The notes: a model not told the origin generated them from the letters alone. Positions 45,062-55,069 are shown, numbered from the stretch's first letter. The stretch: DNA of 55,215 bases from an uncultured Clostridia bacterium (GCA_934476455.1 CAKSNY010000012.1:1-55215); one strand, 5' to 3'. Made by a program: numbers and translations.

Positions 45062-47785
45062 TTAAAGTTGTTTCAAAACGTTATACATAATCTGTGCGGC
45101 TTCGGCACGGGTCACAGGCAGTGACGGAACATACATATTATTGCCTATACCGGACACAATGCCTTTTTTCGCAAGGCGCTCAACCGATTCCTTCGCCCAG
45201 TCGGAAATGTAATCGCTGTCTTCAAAGGTTACTCCGCCGTTTTGGTCGTAAAGCTGTATTCCCTTCGCAGTTACGGCACGGTCAACAACTACTGCCAGCA
45301 TCTCGCGCGTGATTGCACTGTCACCGTCAAAAATTCCGTCGTCCGTACCTTTAAGTATACGGTGCGCTGCGGCAATCTCCGCGTATGTCTTCCACCATTT
45401 GCCGTTTGCGTCGCTGAAAATATTTTCGGAATTTGCCTCAAGCCCGAACGCAATAACAACAATTTTTGAAAACTCACCGCGTGTAACGGTATCGTTCGGG
45501 CGCATTTTTTGGTTATCGCCAACCATTATATTTTTTTGGTTCATAAACTTAACGGCATCGTAAAACCAGTCCGTTTCGCTAACATCCGAAAACGACATTT
45601 CGGAAGACGTAGGGTTGCTCGGCACAGAGGGGGTCTTGCTGCCGCCGCTGAATCCGCCGCCACCGCCACCGCCGCCTGCTGCCGGTGGGGTTACGGGGTC
45701 AATCATATTATCGTTTGATGAATTGTTGTTGTCTTTAAAAGGCTCTAAGGTTTTGTTTAACGCGCTGCAAATATCCGCTACGGTTGCCGTCAGAGTGTCA
45801 AATTCCAAAACAGACGCATTAACATAAAAGCTTGTTCTTTCCGCTTCGGTTATGTCTTCGGAATTTAAGTCTGCAATGTCAAATCCGTTATTTTTCAAAA
45901 TAGCGTTGTTATTGTCTATGAACGATTTAATCTCACTGCGCGACGCTCTTGAAAATCCAAGTACAAACTCGGTATCTCTTATAACCTTTTGAAGGCTGTC
46001 GAGCGTGTCATAGGAAGCCTTGTTGTTCATAATACGCGTGCTGTAATTTTGTTCTGCCTTCAGCAGGCTTACATCTACGTATAATTTAGTATTGTGAAAC
46101 TCCAAAATCTTTTCGGTTGCGGCGTTGTTCTCAGCATTTTTAACCGCATTGAGCACAGCGCTCTCCCAATCGATACCATAATAATAGCTGTTTATTGAAA
46201 GGGCCTCTATTTCAACACCCGTTATCTTTATTTCAAGTTCCTGGGCTTTTTCATCGTCCGGCACATCGGTGCTCCACACAAAGCTTTTATCGGAATTTAC
46301 GGTTATTGTTCCTTCCTTATATATATCGGCAGTAGACGCGTCATTATCGTTGCCTGTAATAACAATGTTTATATCCTGAGATATTGTATCGCTTGCACTG
46401 CCCTCTATCTTAATTTCTCCGTTTTCGCTTACAATGCTTTTAACCGTAAGCACGCGCGCGATAACAACATTTATGCTGTGTGTGTCGGAAAACGTTACGC
46501 CGTCATCTCTTGCTGCGCTTGCAATAAGCAGTAAATCGCCGGTAAAGCCGCCTGATATACTTAATTCCTTGCCGCTTTCGCCGTCAACAATCGAAACCAG
46601 TGCAGCGTTTTCTTCGCTTAAGTCCGACCCGTCCGCATTTTTTACACTCCATAAAATTTCATCGCCGGAAATGCTGTTTTGCTGCGTGTAGGCGTTCGCC
46701 GCCAGAGGTACCTTGCACCCGTTTACACCTGCCGCGGTCTGCGATGGCATACTTGCATCCGCGTTTACCCTTACAAAAGCTGTTTTTTGAGAATCGCCGT
46801 TTATTTCATCTATAACGGCTCCTTTAAAAATCTCTGTTTCCGCGTTTATCTCGTCCAAACGTGCCGATACCTCCGACGCATCCAATTCTGCACCGTCTAT
46901 AAGGGGCTCAATCTCATCAACGCAATTCATCAAACGTTTGATTATGCTTTTCGGAACATTTCCGTTTTCAAAACCTGCCGCAGCATTTACAGCCATACTC
47001 CGCGCTTTAAATAACGCTAAATCCAGCTCGTAATTTGCATCATCCGTATTTACAATTTTAATATTGTCCAAGTAATACAGCGGGTCCTGCGGGCTGTTTG
47101 CTGTAGACGAATGTCTTGTTGCCGAAGAATACAGTATGCGCTTTAAAAAGGTGCTTGAACCGCCTCCGTCCGGAAAGCTGTTTGATATAGGCGCGTTGTC
47201 ACTCATATAAATCGAATACTTCGGAACACCCTCGCCGGTTTTTGCGCCTTCGCTCCAGTCAAGCGCGATAAATACATTGTACCATTTATCCTTTTCAATG
47301 TTTTCGGCTACTACCGCATATCTTGCCGCTGAGGTTGAATAAGCGTTTCCCGAATTTCCCGTTTTAATGCTGCCGTTATCGTACCAAAGCGCTATGCCCT
47401 GGTCGGTGCCGTCCCACCTTGTTTCCATCAGTTTAAATTTGGATATTGTATTTTCTGCATCACCTGCATTTGTCGGCACCATAAAATCCACACCGATAAT
47501 CATTTCTGGGGAGGAATCTTCTCTGTCGGTATCTTTTATGGGGTCTTCGTCAGCTGTCACCCTGTATATATAGTTCCAGTCCTCCTGCCTGTTCTGAACG
47601 GCTACAAATTTATTGCCGTCTTTTTCAATAATTTTTGTTCCGCCGTAAGCCGTTGTAACATTTCCCGCCGCTTTATTTTCAAAATCGTCTTTAAAATATG
47701 TATCATACGCAAATGACGGAACAGATGCAAGCATCGCGCACGCGCAGGCTGCACCGATTGCATATCCGATTACTTTTTTCATCAT
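45062..47785 (-). CDS. SLH-anchored surface protein with laminin-G-like domain
   Basis: The 907-residue protein has a signal peptide (MMKKVIGYAIGAACACAMLA), a laminin-G/concanavalin-like domain at about 30-245 (TYFKDDFENKAAGN, IIGVDFMVPTNAG, YYLDNIKIVN), helical and Ig-like middle parts, and a Gly/Ser/Pro linker with eight consecutive Gly near 705. Three SLH repeats follow at about 735-907 (FSDVSETDWFYDAVKFMNQK, VTRGEFSKIVVIAFGLE, VTRAEAAQIMYNVLKQL). It is held on the cell wall and probably binds pectin fragments; no catalytic motif is seen. The start at 47785 was chosen because GAGAGGGG lies seven bases upstream; the frame is open further upstream without a site. It begins 19 bp after the other SLH gene. 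Confidence 0.85.
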   Translation of the reverse strand: MMKKVIGYAIGAACACAMLASVPSFAYDTYFKDDFENKAAGNVTTAYGGTKIIEKDGNKFVAVQNRQEDWNYIYRVTADEDPIKDTDREDSSPEMIIGVDFMVPTNAGDAENTISKFKLMETRWDGTDQGIALWYDNGSIKTGNSGNAYSTSAARYAVVAENIEKDKWYNVFIALDWSEGAKTGEGVPKYSIYMSDNAPISNSFPDGGGSSTFLKRILYSSATRHSSTANSPQDPLYYLDNIKIVNTDDANYELDLALFKARSMAVNAAAGFENGNVPKSIIKRLMNCVDEIEPLIDGAELDASEVSARLDEINAETEIFKGAVIDEINGDSQKTAFVRVNADASMPSQTAAGVNGCKVPLAANAYTQQNSISGDEILWSVKNADGSDLSEENAALVSIVDGESGKELSISGGFTGDLLLIASAARDDGVTFSDTHSINVVIARVLTVKSIVSENGEIKIEGSASDTISQDINIVITGNDNDASTADIYKEGTITVNSDKSFVWSTDVPDDEKAQELEIKITGVEIEALSINSYYYGIDWESAVLNAVKNAENNAATEKILEFHNTKLYVDVSLLKAEQNYSTRIMNNKASYDTLDSLQKVIRDTEFVLGFSRASRSEIKSFIDNNNAILKNNGFDIADLNSEDITEAERTSFYVNASVLEFDTLTATVADICSALNKTLEPFKDNNNSSNDNMIDPVTPPAAGGGGGGGGFSGGSKTPSVPSNPTSSEMSFSDVSETDWFYDAVKFMNQKNIMVGDNQKMRPNDTVTRGEFSKIVVIAFGLEANSENIFSDANGKWWKTYAEIAAAHRILKGTDDGIFDGDSAITREMLAVVVDRAVTAKGIQLYDQNGGVTFEDSDYISDWAKESVERLAKKGIVSGIGNNMYVPSLPVTRAEAAQIMYNVLKQL

Positions 47786-47804
47786 ATAAATACCCCTCTC
47801 TGAA

Positions 47805-50576
47805 TTACTCGTCCACATATTTTACAACCATCTTAACATCGGTTTTATTCATATATACCCACACGTAATCCCCAACGTTTAAAGTCATTTTATCCTTGGG
47901 AACTTCTATCGTTCTGCTTCCCGTGTAATATATCATATAAATAGGAACCGAGCGCCCTATACATAGCCTCGTATCTCCGGTTACATCAACCTTCATTGCA
48001 GAATCCGGATTAAACTCTGTCACCATACCCTTTATCCGCCTGAAATCACTCAGCCACGGGCGCTTTTCGTTGTCGGTATCCTTTGCCTGATAGGTTTCGT
48101 CCGTTTCCGGTTTAGAGCTGTCATTTTCATTCATTACAACGTAGCCCGCAACCTGTCCGCGGCTGTTGGTCATAACAGAAATAATATCTCCCGGCTCCAG
48201 CTCTGAAAATTTATTTATTGTTGTGGGTACTCCGTATTCTCCGGTTGATGTAAGAGCGCCGTCAACAAATTCATAACGCGCGCCGCCGTAATTGGCATTT
48301 ACGGGTGCCAAATCGTCATTAACCGCGACAAGCTCTCCGGGAAGGTCGCCTCTCATAACCGACAATTTTACGCCGAAGTTTCCGTCATCATTCAACGCAT
48401 ACGTCTTTTTCCCTATTAACCACGTCATAGAAGTGTTAAAATACAGGCTTCCTCCGCCGCCGTTGGAAGCGTCGGAAATATTTTTTAAAACCGCATACTG
48501 AACCGTTAAATTATCGGCTGTATCGTAAATTTCCATCTCAAGGTTATTTTTCGAGCCGCCTCTTAATGCATATTTACCGATGTCAAACCTCTCTTCGGAG
48601 GTGCTTCCGTCTGTTACATAGATACATATTGTTCTGTTGTTAAACAGATATCCGTTCTCTAAGTATTGGTCGTATCTGTCAATTCCGTCCGATTGAACGC
48701 ACTTATAATCAAGCGAGAAATGGTCGTTGTCGTACCCTATATAATTCGCGTCGCCGGTATGGTCAATAGCAGTTTGAAGCACCGCAAGCTTTCCGTCGTC
48801 GTCAAGCTCGTATTTAATCATCTGTGGATTTAATTTTCCGGCTGCTATCATTTCCGTAATATCCTTTTCCTTAAGCGGATATCCCGTTTTATATGCGCCG
48901 TTGCGCTCACCTATAAATTTAAGCTCCTTTGAAGCATATACATCAATCATTTTTGCCTGCAACGTATAAATGCGGAACTGATATTCCTTTTTCATTTGGC
49001 TTTTTGTACCCACGTTTACCAAATATCCGTAATTCGTGGCGTCCTTCGACACAAAATTTTTACAGCAAATTATAAGGTTTTCATTTGCCAGGCAAAATTC
49101 TCCGGTGTGTCCGAGCCTCTTGTCAAGCTCGGGTTTCAGGTAAGGTATCGCACGGTACGGCTTGCCGTCTATATAGTAATATTCGTCGCTTACCGCGTCT
49201 ATTGTTCCCTTTACAACGCCCGACATCAATCTGAGACGAATAAACTTTTTTGTATCTATATTGCCGTCAGCCTTAAAGCTGCACATTACCTCTATCATCG
49301 AATCAACCGTAATAACGGAATCATCTGTATTTACACCGCCAGATACAATGCTTATCAGCTTTTTGTTAAAATCGCTTAAGCGAATCGGCGTTTTACCGTA
49401 ATCGTCCGACAAAACCCGTTCGTACCCGTCATAGCTTTTTACCTTATAATACATATATTTTTCAATGCTTACCACATCATAAATATTATCGTCGTCGCGG
49501 TCGGTTAAATAAACCATTCCGTTTTCGTATGTAAAGTCCTCGTTTTTCACATCAACGCACGAAACACCGTTAATAAATATGCTGGCTGTAGGCGAAATGC
49601 TTATTTTCCTTGTCGACTTTCCGTTTTTATCCGTATAGCTGACATTTGGGCTGCGCTTACTGTCGGACGAATCGCCGATGTTAAAACCGACAACCTCGTT
49701 TATGTCATACGTATCAATGTCAAGCACTTCTCCGTAGCTGTACATATAGATAACCTCTGTGGTGTCTGCCGAGGTTTTACGTGTATAGAACACCACGTTT
49801 CTGCCGATATTTATGTAATCGCTGCTGTTACAATAATAGGGGTTATCATATTCTGTGTTATTTATAATGATGTGGCTGCCGTCCGTTGAATTTTCACCGT
49901 TCAGCGTCAGCCCGCAGACAGATGTTATAACCCCGCGTCTTTCTACAATGTCAAACGCATATGTCATATACGGTTCATCGCTCATTACATATTCTGTCTT
50001 TGTCGATGATATAGGGTATGACGTTGCAACGTACTTTGCCGTCAGCATATTGTATATCATTTCTTCAGCTTCGTTCCATGTCAACAACTGCCCCTTAGAA
50101 AGATTTTTCGCAAGCCCGACTACTATTCCCTTGTTCATATATCCATCGGGATACGAAACGTCTTTCATAATATTTTCATAGCCCAAAATTCTCAGGCATA
50201 TTGTAACGGCCTCCTCGGTTGTGATTATATTGTCCGGCGAAAACAGCCTGTCTTCGCCTACGGCAACATAGCCAAGCTCTGCCGCTGTATTGATATACCT
50301 TCCCTGCTCGCCTGCTACATCACTGAAGCGCTCCTTGTCCGTCAGGACAACATCCCCCGACGCCATAACCGCCATTACGGCAAAATCCCCTCTTGATATG
50401 TAGCTGCCATCGCCGTAAGATGTCGAAATGCCGATACGATTGAGCAAAAGTTCAGGAGCAATGTCATCAGACGTTACCTTGTTTTCGGCAGCATAAACAT
50501 TACACGTACCGAAAGTGATTAACAGCAAAAACACCATTGCCGCAAACATCCGAAAAACTGCTTTTTTCCTATTCAT
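47805..50576 (-). CDS. SLH-domain exported protein, first gene of the glycan operon
   Basis: The 923-residue protein has a signal peptide (MNRKKAVFRMFAAMVFLLLI, cleavage after VYA near 30). The N-terminal part, about 38-190, contains SLH-type repeats (YISRGDFAVMAVMAS, RFSDVAGEQGRYINTAAELGY, ITTEEAVTICLRILGYE, LLTWNEAEEMIYNML). The remaining 730 residues are beta-rich with repeated short motifs such as VVFYTRKTSADTTEVIYMYS and YVWVYMNKTDVKMVVKYV, and match no enzyme I know. N-terminal SLH followed by a long beta region fits a surface scaffold or glycan-binding protein. The ATG at 50576 follows AGAGGA with eight bases; a GTG three bases earlier is less likely. It faces the araC-type gene across 208 bp. 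Confidence 0.8.
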   Translation of the reverse strand: MNRKKAVFRMFAAMVFLLLITFGTCNVYAAENKVTSDDIAPELLLNRIGISTSYGDGSYISRGDFAVMAVMASGDVVLTDKERFSDVAGEQGRYINTAAELGYVAVGEDRLFSPDNIITTEEAVTICLRILGYENIMKDVSYPDGYMNKGIVVGLAKNLSKGQLLTWNEAEEMIYNMLTAKYVATSYPISSTKTEYVMSDEPYMTYAFDIVERRGVITSVCGLTLNGENSTDGSHIIINNTEYDNPYYCNSSDYINIGRNVVFYTRKTSADTTEVIYMYSYGEVLDIDTYDINEVVGFNIGDSSDSKRSPNVSYTDKNGKSTRKISISPTASIFINGVSCVDVKNEDFTYENGMVYLTDRDDDNIYDVVSIEKYMYYKVKSYDGYERVLSDDYGKTPIRLSDFNKKLISIVSGGVNTDDSVITVDSMIEVMCSFKADGNIDTKKFIRLRLMSGVVKGTIDAVSDEYYYIDGKPYRAIPYLKPELDKRLGHTGEFCLANENLIICCKNFVSKDATNYGYLVNVGTKSQMKKEYQFRIYTLQAKMIDVYASKELKFIGERNGAYKTGYPLKEKDITEMIAAGKLNPQMIKYELDDDGKLAVLQTAIDHTGDANYIGYDNDHFSLDYKCVQSDGIDRYDQYLENGYLFNNRTICIYVTDGSTSEERFDIGKYALRGGSKNNLEMEIYDTADNLTVQYAVLKNISDASNGGGGSLYFNTSMTWLIGKKTYALNDDGNFGVKLSVMRGDLPGELVAVNDDLAPVNANYGGARYEFVDGALTSTGEYGVPTTINKFSELEPGDIISVMTNSRGQVAGYVVMNENDSSKPETDETYQAKDTDNEKRPWLSDFRRIKGMVTEFNPDSAMKVDVTGDTRLCIGRSVPIYMIYYTGSRTIEVPKDKMTLNVGDYVWVYMNKTDVKMVVKYVDE

Positions 50577-50784
50577 CACACATTTCCTCTCCTCACCGTA
50601 ATAAAAGCTGTCTTTTAATTTTTTGCTGTCCGAATTAAAAATAAAGATTAAAATTTCGGGCAGTATTTCTATGTCTTTGCCTATATTTTAACATATGATT
50701 TTTAAACATTCCTTGATATTTTTACAAAATTTCTTGACTTTTCTACGATTTTGTGTTAATTTTCTTTTTGAGGCGGTGATTTTT
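50577..50784. promoter_or_regulatory. Divergent control region between the glycan operon and the AraC-type gene
   Basis: This very A+T-rich gap must hold both promoters. It contains a 9-bp inverted repeat with one G-T mismatch (CTGTCCGAA at 50626-50634, TTCGGGCAG at 50655-50663) about 50 bp before the minus-strand operon, a plausible activator site for the AraC-type protein. A weak plus-strand candidate is TTGACT near 50734-50739. I could not place a confident -10 box on either strand. Confidence 0.5.
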
Positions 50785-51603
50785 ATGTTGCGAAGAGATT
50801 TCACATTGGATAAAAAGAAATATTTGTTCGTGGAAGATATGACAAGAAGCCATGATATGCCCGACCCCCACTATCACAATTACTATGAAATTTATTTCCT
50901 GATTTACGGAAAGTGTAACTTTTCCGTTGAGGACCATATATATCAGCTGAAAAAAAACGAAATGCTTATCATTCCTCCCGGAATGATTCACTGCGGCTTT
51001 GAATACCTCGAAAAAAGCCGTCGCATAGTAATAAACTTTTCAAAAAACAGCATCGGCGACGAGTTTGCCAAGCAGCTTTCCCAATTCAGGACCGACAGCT
51101 TTTACATTCCGCCGAATGCCACCTATGTTTACGAACTGATGACAAAGCTTCTTGATGAATACAACGGGATAGACTCTCTTTCCGAAAAAATGAAATTTTG
51201 TCAGCTGCATTTGCTGCTTGAGTATGTTATCCGCAGCAGAGCGCGCTTTCAGCACGCACCCCAAAACAGGCTTATAGAAACAACCGAGGGTTTTATGAAA
51301 TACGTTGCAGACAACTATTCGGAGGATATTTCCGTTTCAAATTTATCAAAAGAATTCGGCTACAGCGCCAATTATATTTCAAAAATTTTTAAAGAGGTTT
51401 CCGGCATAGGCTTTAATCAGTATCTTACGCTGCACAGGATAAAAAATGCCGAATACCTGCTCTCAACCACATCAAAATCCATTTCCGAAATAGCCGCATC
51501 GTGCGGTTTTAACGACAGCAATTATTTTTCAACCGCATTTAAAAAAACACACGGTATTTCACCGTCAAAATACAGAAATATGCGCCAAGGGGTACAAAAA
51601 TAA
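50785..51603 (+). CDS. AraC-family transcriptional regulator
   Basis: The 272-residue protein has an N-terminal cupin sensor (PDPHYHNYYEIYFLIYGKCNFSVEDH near 27, LIIPPGMIHCGFE near 63) and a C-terminal pair of AraC helix-turn-helices (SVSNLSKEFGYSANYISKIFKEVSG near 180, then ISEIAASCGFNDSNYFSTAFKKTHGISPSKYR). It is the likely sugar-responsive activator of the divergent glycan operon and of the two genes downstream. The start was set at 50785 because GAGGCGGTG lies five bases upstream and the family begins here; the longer frame from 50695 would add a hydrophobic 30-residue stretch with no ribosome site, read through promoter DNA. Confidence 0.92.
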   Translation: MLRRDFTLDKKKYLFVEDMTRSHDMPDPHYHNYYEIYFLIYGKCNFSVEDHIYQLKKNEMLIIPPGMIHCGFEYLEKSRRIVINFSKNSIGDEFAKQLSQFRTDSFYIPPNATYVYELMTKLLDEYNGIDSLSEKMKFCQLHLLLEYVIRSRARFQHAPQNRLIETTEGFMKYVADNYSEDISVSNLSKEFGYSANYISKIFKEVSGIGFNQYLTLHRIKNAEYLLSTTSKSISEIAASCGFNDSNYFSTAFKKTHGISPSKYRNMRQGVQK

Positions 51604-51642
51604 AATTTTAATTATTAAATATTTTATACGGGGAGAATTGAA

Positions 51643-53541
51643 ATGAATTTAGGAATTGACACCAAATACACAGGTTATATTGACAGCATTATACGTTTTA
51701 TAGAAAACGCAAGGCTGTCGGATGATGAATTATGGAAAAGGTTTGTAGATCAATTCAAATTGCACTCAGATACGCAGGATTTCGGATGGCGCGGAGAATA
51801 CTGGGGAAAAATGATGTGCGGAGCCTGCGGCATATATTCATACACCAAAGACCGCAGTCTTTACGAATCCTTGAAAAATACAGTTTCTGATATGCTTGCC
51901 GCAGTGGAACAAAGCGGTAAATTAAGCACCTACGAAGGTGAAAGAGAGTTTACCGGCTGGGATATCTGGAACAGAAAAAACGTACTTTTGGGCTTGCTGT
52001 ATTTTACAAAAATATGCGACGATAAAAGCTTTGTTCAAGATATTACAGACAGTATGTGCAATCAGCTTGACTATATAATTTCAAAGATTGGCTTGCCGGA
52101 GGAAGGCAAAACGCCGATTAACACCGCAACAAACCACTGGCGCGGGCTTAATTCTTCTTCAATTTTAGAGCCTGTGGTAATGCTTTACAACCTTACAAAA
52201 AAACAGGCATATTTTGACTTTGCCAAATATATCGTCGAATCCGGCGGAACCTCTGTTGTAAATATTTTTATGCTTGCATATGAAAATAAATTTTATCCTT
52301 ATCAATATCCCGTTACGAAAGCCTACGAAATGACGTCATGCTTTGAAGGGCTTTTGGAATACTATAAAATAACAAAAACGGATTGGTATAAAACCGCCGT
52401 CATCAATTTTGCAAACAGAATTCTTGAAAGCGATTTCACCATAATAGGCAGCAGCGGATGTACGCATGAGCTTTTCGACCACTCTGCCGTAAGGCAAGCT
52501 AATACAACCAACGGAAAAATAATGCAGGAAACCTGTGTAACGGTAACCCTTATGAAGTTTTTCGCCAAGCTTAACCTTTTAACCGGCAGCAGCCGCTATG
52601 CAGACGCTTTTGAAACATCTATGTACAATGCGTATTTAGGTTCTGTAAATACAGAAAACTCAATCGAGCCGAGCATCGGCAGCATCTTCCCCGATGCTGT
52701 AATTGAGCCGCTTCCCTTCGACAGCTACAGCCCGCTTACCGCCGGCACCAGAGGAAACGGCATCGGCGGTCTTAAGCTTATGAGCGACAAGCATTATTTC
52801 GGGTGCTGTGCCTGCATGGGTGCGGTAGGCGCAGGGCTTATTCCGAAATTCGGATTTTTAAAAAAGGACAACGGCTTTATATTTAATCTCTTTATCCCCG
52901 GCGAAATTACCGCAAAAACCAAAGACAATACCTCTGTTGTTTTTACAACGGAAACCGACTATCCAAAATCCGGTGAAATAAAGATAAAATTATCATTAAA
53001 TCAGCCCGAAGAGTTTTGTATTTCAATCAGAAATCCGCATTGGAGCACTCTTTCATCGGTTGCCGTAAACAAAAAAGCTTTTACAGCCGACGGCGAATAC
53101 ATAAAAATTAACCGTATATGGAAAGACAATGACGTTATTGACATCAGCTTTAATATGCAGACAGAGATAATCAAGCCTATTCCCTACGGTCATCAAATTT
53201 TGATGAACCATGTTGTATGGGGGCAGAATTATGTAATACCGTCATACGATGAAGAAGACCCTGCCGCGAAAAAACATATTGCATTAAAGAGGGGACCCGT
53301 TATACTTGCCATGGATAACAGATTGGGAAAATCCGTCGACGAGCCGATAAACATAGACAAATCGGGGCGTTATATCGATACGCAGGTTTTAGACGAAGCA
53401 AATGCACCTTACCCGTGTCTTATGGAGGTTTCGATAAAAGATAAAAATAATAACGATATTTTTCTGACAGACTATGCCTCTGCTGGAAAGCTTTGGAACG
53501 AAGAAAGCAAAATGGCGGCATGGCTTTTAACAGATGATTAA
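51643..53541 (+). CDS. GH127-type beta-L-arabinofuranosidase-like glycosidase
   Basis: The 632-residue protein has the (alpha/alpha)6 barrel of the GH127/DUF1680 family. Zinc-site residues known in the family are visible: Glu and Cys in MQETCVTVTL near 295-297 and the paired Cys in YFGCCACMGAVGAG near 385-388, the first of which is the usual nucleophile. Glu in THELFD near 275 fits the acid/base. C-terminal beta domains follow (ISIRNPHWS, then HIALKRGPVILAMD). It would release beta-L-arabinofuranose or a related sugar from pectic side chains. No signal peptide, so intracellular. It follows the AraC gene by 39 bp with GGGGAG before the ATG. The pair CCACM departs from the common CCPPN, so the sugar specificity may differ. 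Confidence 0.82.
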   Translation: MNLGIDTKYTGYIDSIIRFIENARLSDDELWKRFVDQFKLHSDTQDFGWRGEYWGKMMCGACGIYSYTKDRSLYESLKNTVSDMLAAVEQSGKLSTYEGEREFTGWDIWNRKNVLLGLLYFTKICDDKSFVQDITDSMCNQLDYIISKIGLPEEGKTPINTATNHWRGLNSSSILEPVVMLYNLTKKQAYFDFAKYIVESGGTSVVNIFMLAYENKFYPYQYPVTKAYEMTSCFEGLLEYYKITKTDWYKTAVINFANRILESDFTIIGSSGCTHELFDHSAVRQANTTNGKIMQETCVTVTLMKFFAKLNLLTGSSRYADAFETSMYNAYLGSVNTENSIEPSIGSIFPDAVIEPLPFDSYSPLTAGTRGNGIGGLKLMSDKHYFGCCACMGAVGAGLIPKFGFLKKDNGFIFNLFIPGEITAKTKDNTSVVFTTETDYPKSGEIKIKLSLNQPEEFCISIRNPHWSTLSSVAVNKKAFTADGEYIKINRIWKDNDVIDISFNMQTEIIKPIPYGHQILMNHVVWGQNYVIPSYDEEDPAAKKHIALKRGPVILAMDNRLGKSVDEPINIDKSGRYIDTQVLDEANAPYPCLMEVSIKDKNNNDIFLTDYASAGKLWNEESKMAAWLLTDD

Positions 53542-53578
53542 AAGCTTAAAACATAATTTTTTATTGAGGAGTAAAACC

Positions 53579-55069
53579 ATGAACAACCACACAACACCGG
53601 AAAAGGTCGGAATTAAAACGGAAAACATAATTAAATACCTTGAATCGCTTGAAAAAAAGAATCTTGCCACACATAACGTAATAATGGCAAGAGGCAACGA
53701 GATTTTTTTTGAAGCATACTGGAAGCCGTTTAACAGCGATATGCTTCACAGGATGTATTCCGTAAGCAAAAGCTTTGTTTCCATTGCAATAGGCTTTTTA
53801 GAGCAGGACGGCATTATAAATCTTGATGACAAAATAGAAAAATATTTCCCTGAGGAATGTAAAAACACAAAAAATATTTATATGCATAATCAAACTGTAC
53901 GCGATATGCTTATGATGCGTACATCAAGGGTTGACAAGGGATGGTTTTCAGAGCCTACACAAGACAGGGTGTATGATTATTTTAACAACAAAGCGGATAT
54001 AGAAACAAACACAATACACCCCTCGGGCACGGTTTATAATTACGACAGCTGGGGCTCTTTTATCCTCGGCAGTATGGTTGAAAGGCTTACAAAAAAACCT
54101 CTTATGGATTATTTATACGACAAATTTATGTATAAAATAGGCGTCAGAGAGGGCGCACATTGCCTTAGATGCCCGGGCGGTCATTCCTGGTCAGACTCTG
54201 CCGTTTTAATCAGACCTGCCGATTTACTTAAGGTTGCACGCTTTATATTAAACAAAGGCAGCTGGAACGGCGAACAAATATTAAACAAAGAATATATAGA
54301 AAAGGCAACCTCCTGCCTGTCTTTCAATAATTTTACCGACATATATAACTATAATACCTGTGGATACGGATATCAATTTTGGAGGACATACGAAAATTCG
54401 TTTTACTTTAACGGAATGGGCTGCCAATATGCCGTTTGCGTGCCGGATAAGGATATCATTCTTATTTATAACGGCGACAATCAGGGAAAGGAAGCCGTGC
54501 GCGATGTTGTAATTGACGATTTCTTCAGCTTAATTGTTGATACGGCGCAGGATCACAGCTTAAAAGAAAACGTGGACGCAAAAGCCATGCTTTCGGATGT
54601 TGTAAGTGGCTTGGAGCTTATTTGCGCACGCGGGAAAAAACATTCCGAAATTGAAAAGGATATTAACAACATTACATATAAGCTTCAAAAAAATGAAATG
54701 GGAATTTCCGAATTTTCTTTAAGCTTTTATGATGATTTCGGCATATTCCGCTATATAAACGCCCAAGGTGAAAAGGAGATAAAATTCGGTTTATGCAAAA
54801 ACGAATTTTCATTTTTCCCGCAGGAGGGATATTCGGACGAAGTCGGCGGGCAATCCTCGAAAAATCATTTTTACAAATGTGCAAGCTCCGCAGCATGGGT
54901 TGGCGATGACACCTTGTCTATGAAAATACAGATTATTGATAAGTATTTCGGCAATATGACCGCAACGGTGTCCTTTAAAGATAATTTTTGCACCTTGTAT
55001 ATGGAAAAATACGCAGAAAATTTCCTTAATGAATACAACGGCTTCGCAGGCGGAATGAAAAAAATATAA
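53579..55069 (+). CDS. Serine hydrolase of the beta-lactamase/esterase family (copy 2)
   Basis: The 496-residue protein shares the SxxK motif SVSK (RMYSVSKSFVSIAIGFL, Ser near 66), a Tyr motif YNYDSWGS near 158, and GMGCQYAVCVP near 280. It resembles the copy at 34764 along its length, with the same opening (TTPEKVGIKTENI) and closing (NEYNGFAGG) strings, so the two arose by duplication and may act on different acyl groups. There is no signal peptide. The start at 53579 follows GAGGAG by seven bases; a longer frame from 53534 overlaps the GH127 gene and lacks a site. It is probably co-transcribed with GH127. Confidence 0.82.
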   Translation: MNNHTTPEKVGIKTENIIKYLESLEKKNLATHNVIMARGNEIFFEAYWKPFNSDMLHRMYSVSKSFVSIAIGFLEQDGIINLDDKIEKYFPEECKNTKNIYMHNQTVRDMLMMRTSRVDKGWFSEPTQDRVYDYFNNKADIETNTIHPSGTVYNYDSWGSFILGSMVERLTKKPLMDYLYDKFMYKIGVREGAHCLRCPGGHSWSDSAVLIRPADLLKVARFILNKGSWNGEQILNKEYIEKATSCLSFNNFTDIYNYNTCGYGYQFWRTYENSFYFNGMGCQYAVCVPDKDIILIYNGDNQGKEAVRDVVIDDFFSLIVDTAQDHSLKENVDAKAMLSDVVSGLELICARGKKHSEIEKDINNITYKLQKNEMGISEFSLSFYDDFGIFRYINAQGEKEIKFGLCKNEFSFFPQEGYSDEVGGQSSKNHFYKCASSAAWVGDDTLSMKIQIIDKYFGNMTATVSFKDNFCTLYMEKYAENFLNEYNGFAGGMKKI

